From contig JAFNAJ010000231.1 in NCBI GenBank assembly GCA_017860085.1, positions 1-5,128 on the forward strand: a stretch of DNA of 5,128 nucleotides. Direction: 5' to 3'. The stretch is from Acidobacteriota bacterium. GTDB lineage: Bacteria; Acidobacteriota; Vicinamibacteria; Vicinamibacterales; JAFNAJ01. Positions 4,085-5,128 of the stretch are shown here, piece by piece. Within the stretch, counting starts at the first letter, position 1; the number at the start of each line of letters is the position of its first letter. Both the position numbers and the translations under genes were made by a program. The notes beneath the pieces were generated by a model that was not told the DNA's origin, did no database searches, and saw only the letters and a list, made by a program, of their open reading frames with translations.

Positions 4085-5128
4085 CTACTGCAGGGCGACC
4101 GTGCCGACCGACTTGAGCGACCGCTGGTAGCGAAGCACCGCGTCGTAGAGGGCCTCGGCAATGCGCTGCCGATAGGGCGAGGAGCGCAGCAACTGGCCCT
4201 CGCGCGGGTGCGTGAGGAACGATACCTCGGCCAGGACGCTCGGCATCCCTGCCCCGATGAGCACGACGAAGGGCGCCTGCTTCACGCCAAGATCACGCAC
4301 GCCGGGGTCCTGGGACCGCAGCTGCCTGATCATCGCCGACTGAACCATGCGCGCGAAGTCGCGCGACTCGTCGAGCTTGTTATTGAGCGCGATGGCCTTG
4401 AGGAGGTCGGGCAGCTGGCGCATGGCCTGCACCGACGCCGAGTTCTCGCGCGCCGCCACCGCTTCGGCGGCAGGGTTGGTGGCGAAGTTCAGGACGTAGG
4501 TCTCGATTCCGCGGGCCGCCGTGTTCCGACTGGCATTGGCGTGAATCGAGAGGAACAGGTCGGCGCGCTCGCGGTTGGCCATTGCCGTTCGCGCTTCCAA
4601 TGGGAGGTACACGTCGGTCCGCCGCGTGAGGACCACCTCGAAGCCCGGCTGCGCCAGCAGCAGCTTCTCGAGGCGGAGCGCAATGTCGAGCACGAGGCTG
4701 GCCTCGCTGGCCCCCTTGTGCCGGGCTCCCGGGTCGTGACCGCCGTGGCCTGGATCGATCACGATTCGAGACACACCGAGGCCGAGTTGCCGGGCCAGCG
4801 AGAAGCCACCCGTCAGGTTGGTTGCGGGTGCCGCGGGCGCAGCAGCGCTGAGCAGTTCCTCCGTTGGCTCGGCGGGAGTGGTCGTGACGCCGCTGGCCTC
4901 GAGCGTGACGGGCGGGGGAACCGGAACGCCGCTCGCGCCCCGGGCACCTGCCGAACGGCCGGAGGTCGGCGTCGCCGAGGCCGGCAGACCAGCGCCAGCG
5001 GCCATTCCGAGGGGAAGGGCCCGGCTGGGGAGGGGGACGGCGGCCACTGCCTGGGCTCGTTCGAAATCGACCACGAGCCTGAACGGGTTGTACAGCGTGA
5101 ACACGCTGTAGCGTTGCACCCCGTCAAG
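4085..5128 (-). CDS. N-acetylmuramoyl-L-alanine amidase (AMIN + Amidase_3, AmiC-like), N-terminus cut by window edge
   Basis: 347 residues are visible, numbered from the Leu encoded at 5128-5126; the start and any signal peptide lie beyond the window. The enzyme is a zinc amidase that cleaves the bond between N-acetylmuramic acid and L-alanine in peptidoglycan, normally in the periplasm during daughter-cell separation. Residues 1-22 are the end of an AMIN domain (YNPFRLVVDF), a module that targets septal peptidoglycan. Residues about 24-118 are a low-complexity linker rich in Ala, Pro, Gly, Ser and Thr. The Amidase_3 domain runs from about 120 to 338: IDPGHGGHDPGA with zinc ligand His128, Glu142 in GASEASL, LFLSIHANAS with His196, and the catalytic Glu301 in LAEVSFLTHP. 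All key residues are present. The stretch at about 220-270 (starting AARENSAS) corresponds to the helical insert that regulates AmiB/AmiC-type enzymes. It may be transcribed together with the small membrane gene downstream. Confidence 0.95.
   Translation of the reverse strand, partial: LDGVQRYSVFTLYNPFRLVVDFERAQAVAAVPLPSRALPLGMAAGAGLPASATPTSGRSAGARGASGVPVPPPVTLEASGVTTTPAEPTEELLSAAAPAAPATNLTGGFSLARQLGLGVSRIVIDPGHGGHDPGARHKGASEASLVLDIALRLEKLLLAQPGFEVVLTRRTDVYLPLEARTAMANRERADLFLSIHANASRNTAARGIETYVLNFATNPAAEAVAARENSASVQAMRQLPDLLKAIALNNKLDESRDFARMVQSAMIRQLRSQDPGVRDLGVKQAPFVVLIGAGMPSVLAEVSFLTHPREGQLLRSSPYRQRIAEALYDAVLRYQRSLKSVGTVALQ

Noticed and set aside
3813..4130. Plus-strand open frame opposite the small membrane gene
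   Set aside because: The translation is charged and low-complexity with no membrane or domain signature; the minus strand encodes a clean membrane helix with a basic flank.
1..5128. Search for CRISPR arrays, tRNA genes, insertion sequences or attachment sites
   Set aside because: No regularly spaced repeats, cloverleaf-like sequence, transposase motifs or terminal inverted repeats were seen; all long stretches are explained by the genes listed.

Overview
This is a GC-rich bacterial chromosomal window with dense coding on both strands and a strong preference for G or C at third codon positions. It carries housekeeping-type genes and no sign of mobile DNA, CRISPR or RNA genes. The mix of genes fits a Gram-negative-type envelope organism. 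The composition, and a signal-peptide/beta-solenoid/multi-TM protein of a type I associate with Acidobacteriota, suggest that phylum (perhaps the Vicinamibacteria side). That placement is inference only.

Layout, left to right. (1) 1-245, plus strand: the C-terminal 80 residues of a thiolase, with both C-terminal catalytic motifs present. (2) 314-1648, plus strand: an exported protein with a short repeat domain resembling bactofilin or a left-handed beta-solenoid, followed by about five membrane helices; a good AGGAG site fixes its start. (3) 1715-2143, minus strand: a small exported single-PKD-domain protein, convergent with gene 2. It contains an 8-G homopolymer in its coding strand and has a heptamer tandem repeat in its leader. 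(4) 2240-3739, plus strand: a full-length leucyl aminopeptidase (M17, pepA), divergent from gene 3. A perfect TATAAT lies 8 bases before its ATG, pointing to a leaderless mRNA. (5) 3792-4046, minus strand: an 84-residue single-pass membrane protein with a GTG start. (6) 4085-5128, minus strand, running off the right edge: an N-acetylmuramoyl-L-alanine amidase (end of an AMIN domain, long Pro/Ala linker, Amidase_3 catalytic domain).

Functionally the window combines lipid/acyl-CoA metabolism (thiolase), peptide turnover (PepA) and cell-envelope functions (amidase, its small membrane neighbour, the solenoid membrane protein and the PKD protein). Genes 6 and 5 may be one transcript; the others look like separate units. 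I found no clear new multi-gene system. The most interesting signals are small: the leaderless-type pepA promoter, a similar arrangement at gene 5, the G8 tract in gene 3, the 7-bp repeat in its leader, and the domain architecture of gene 2.
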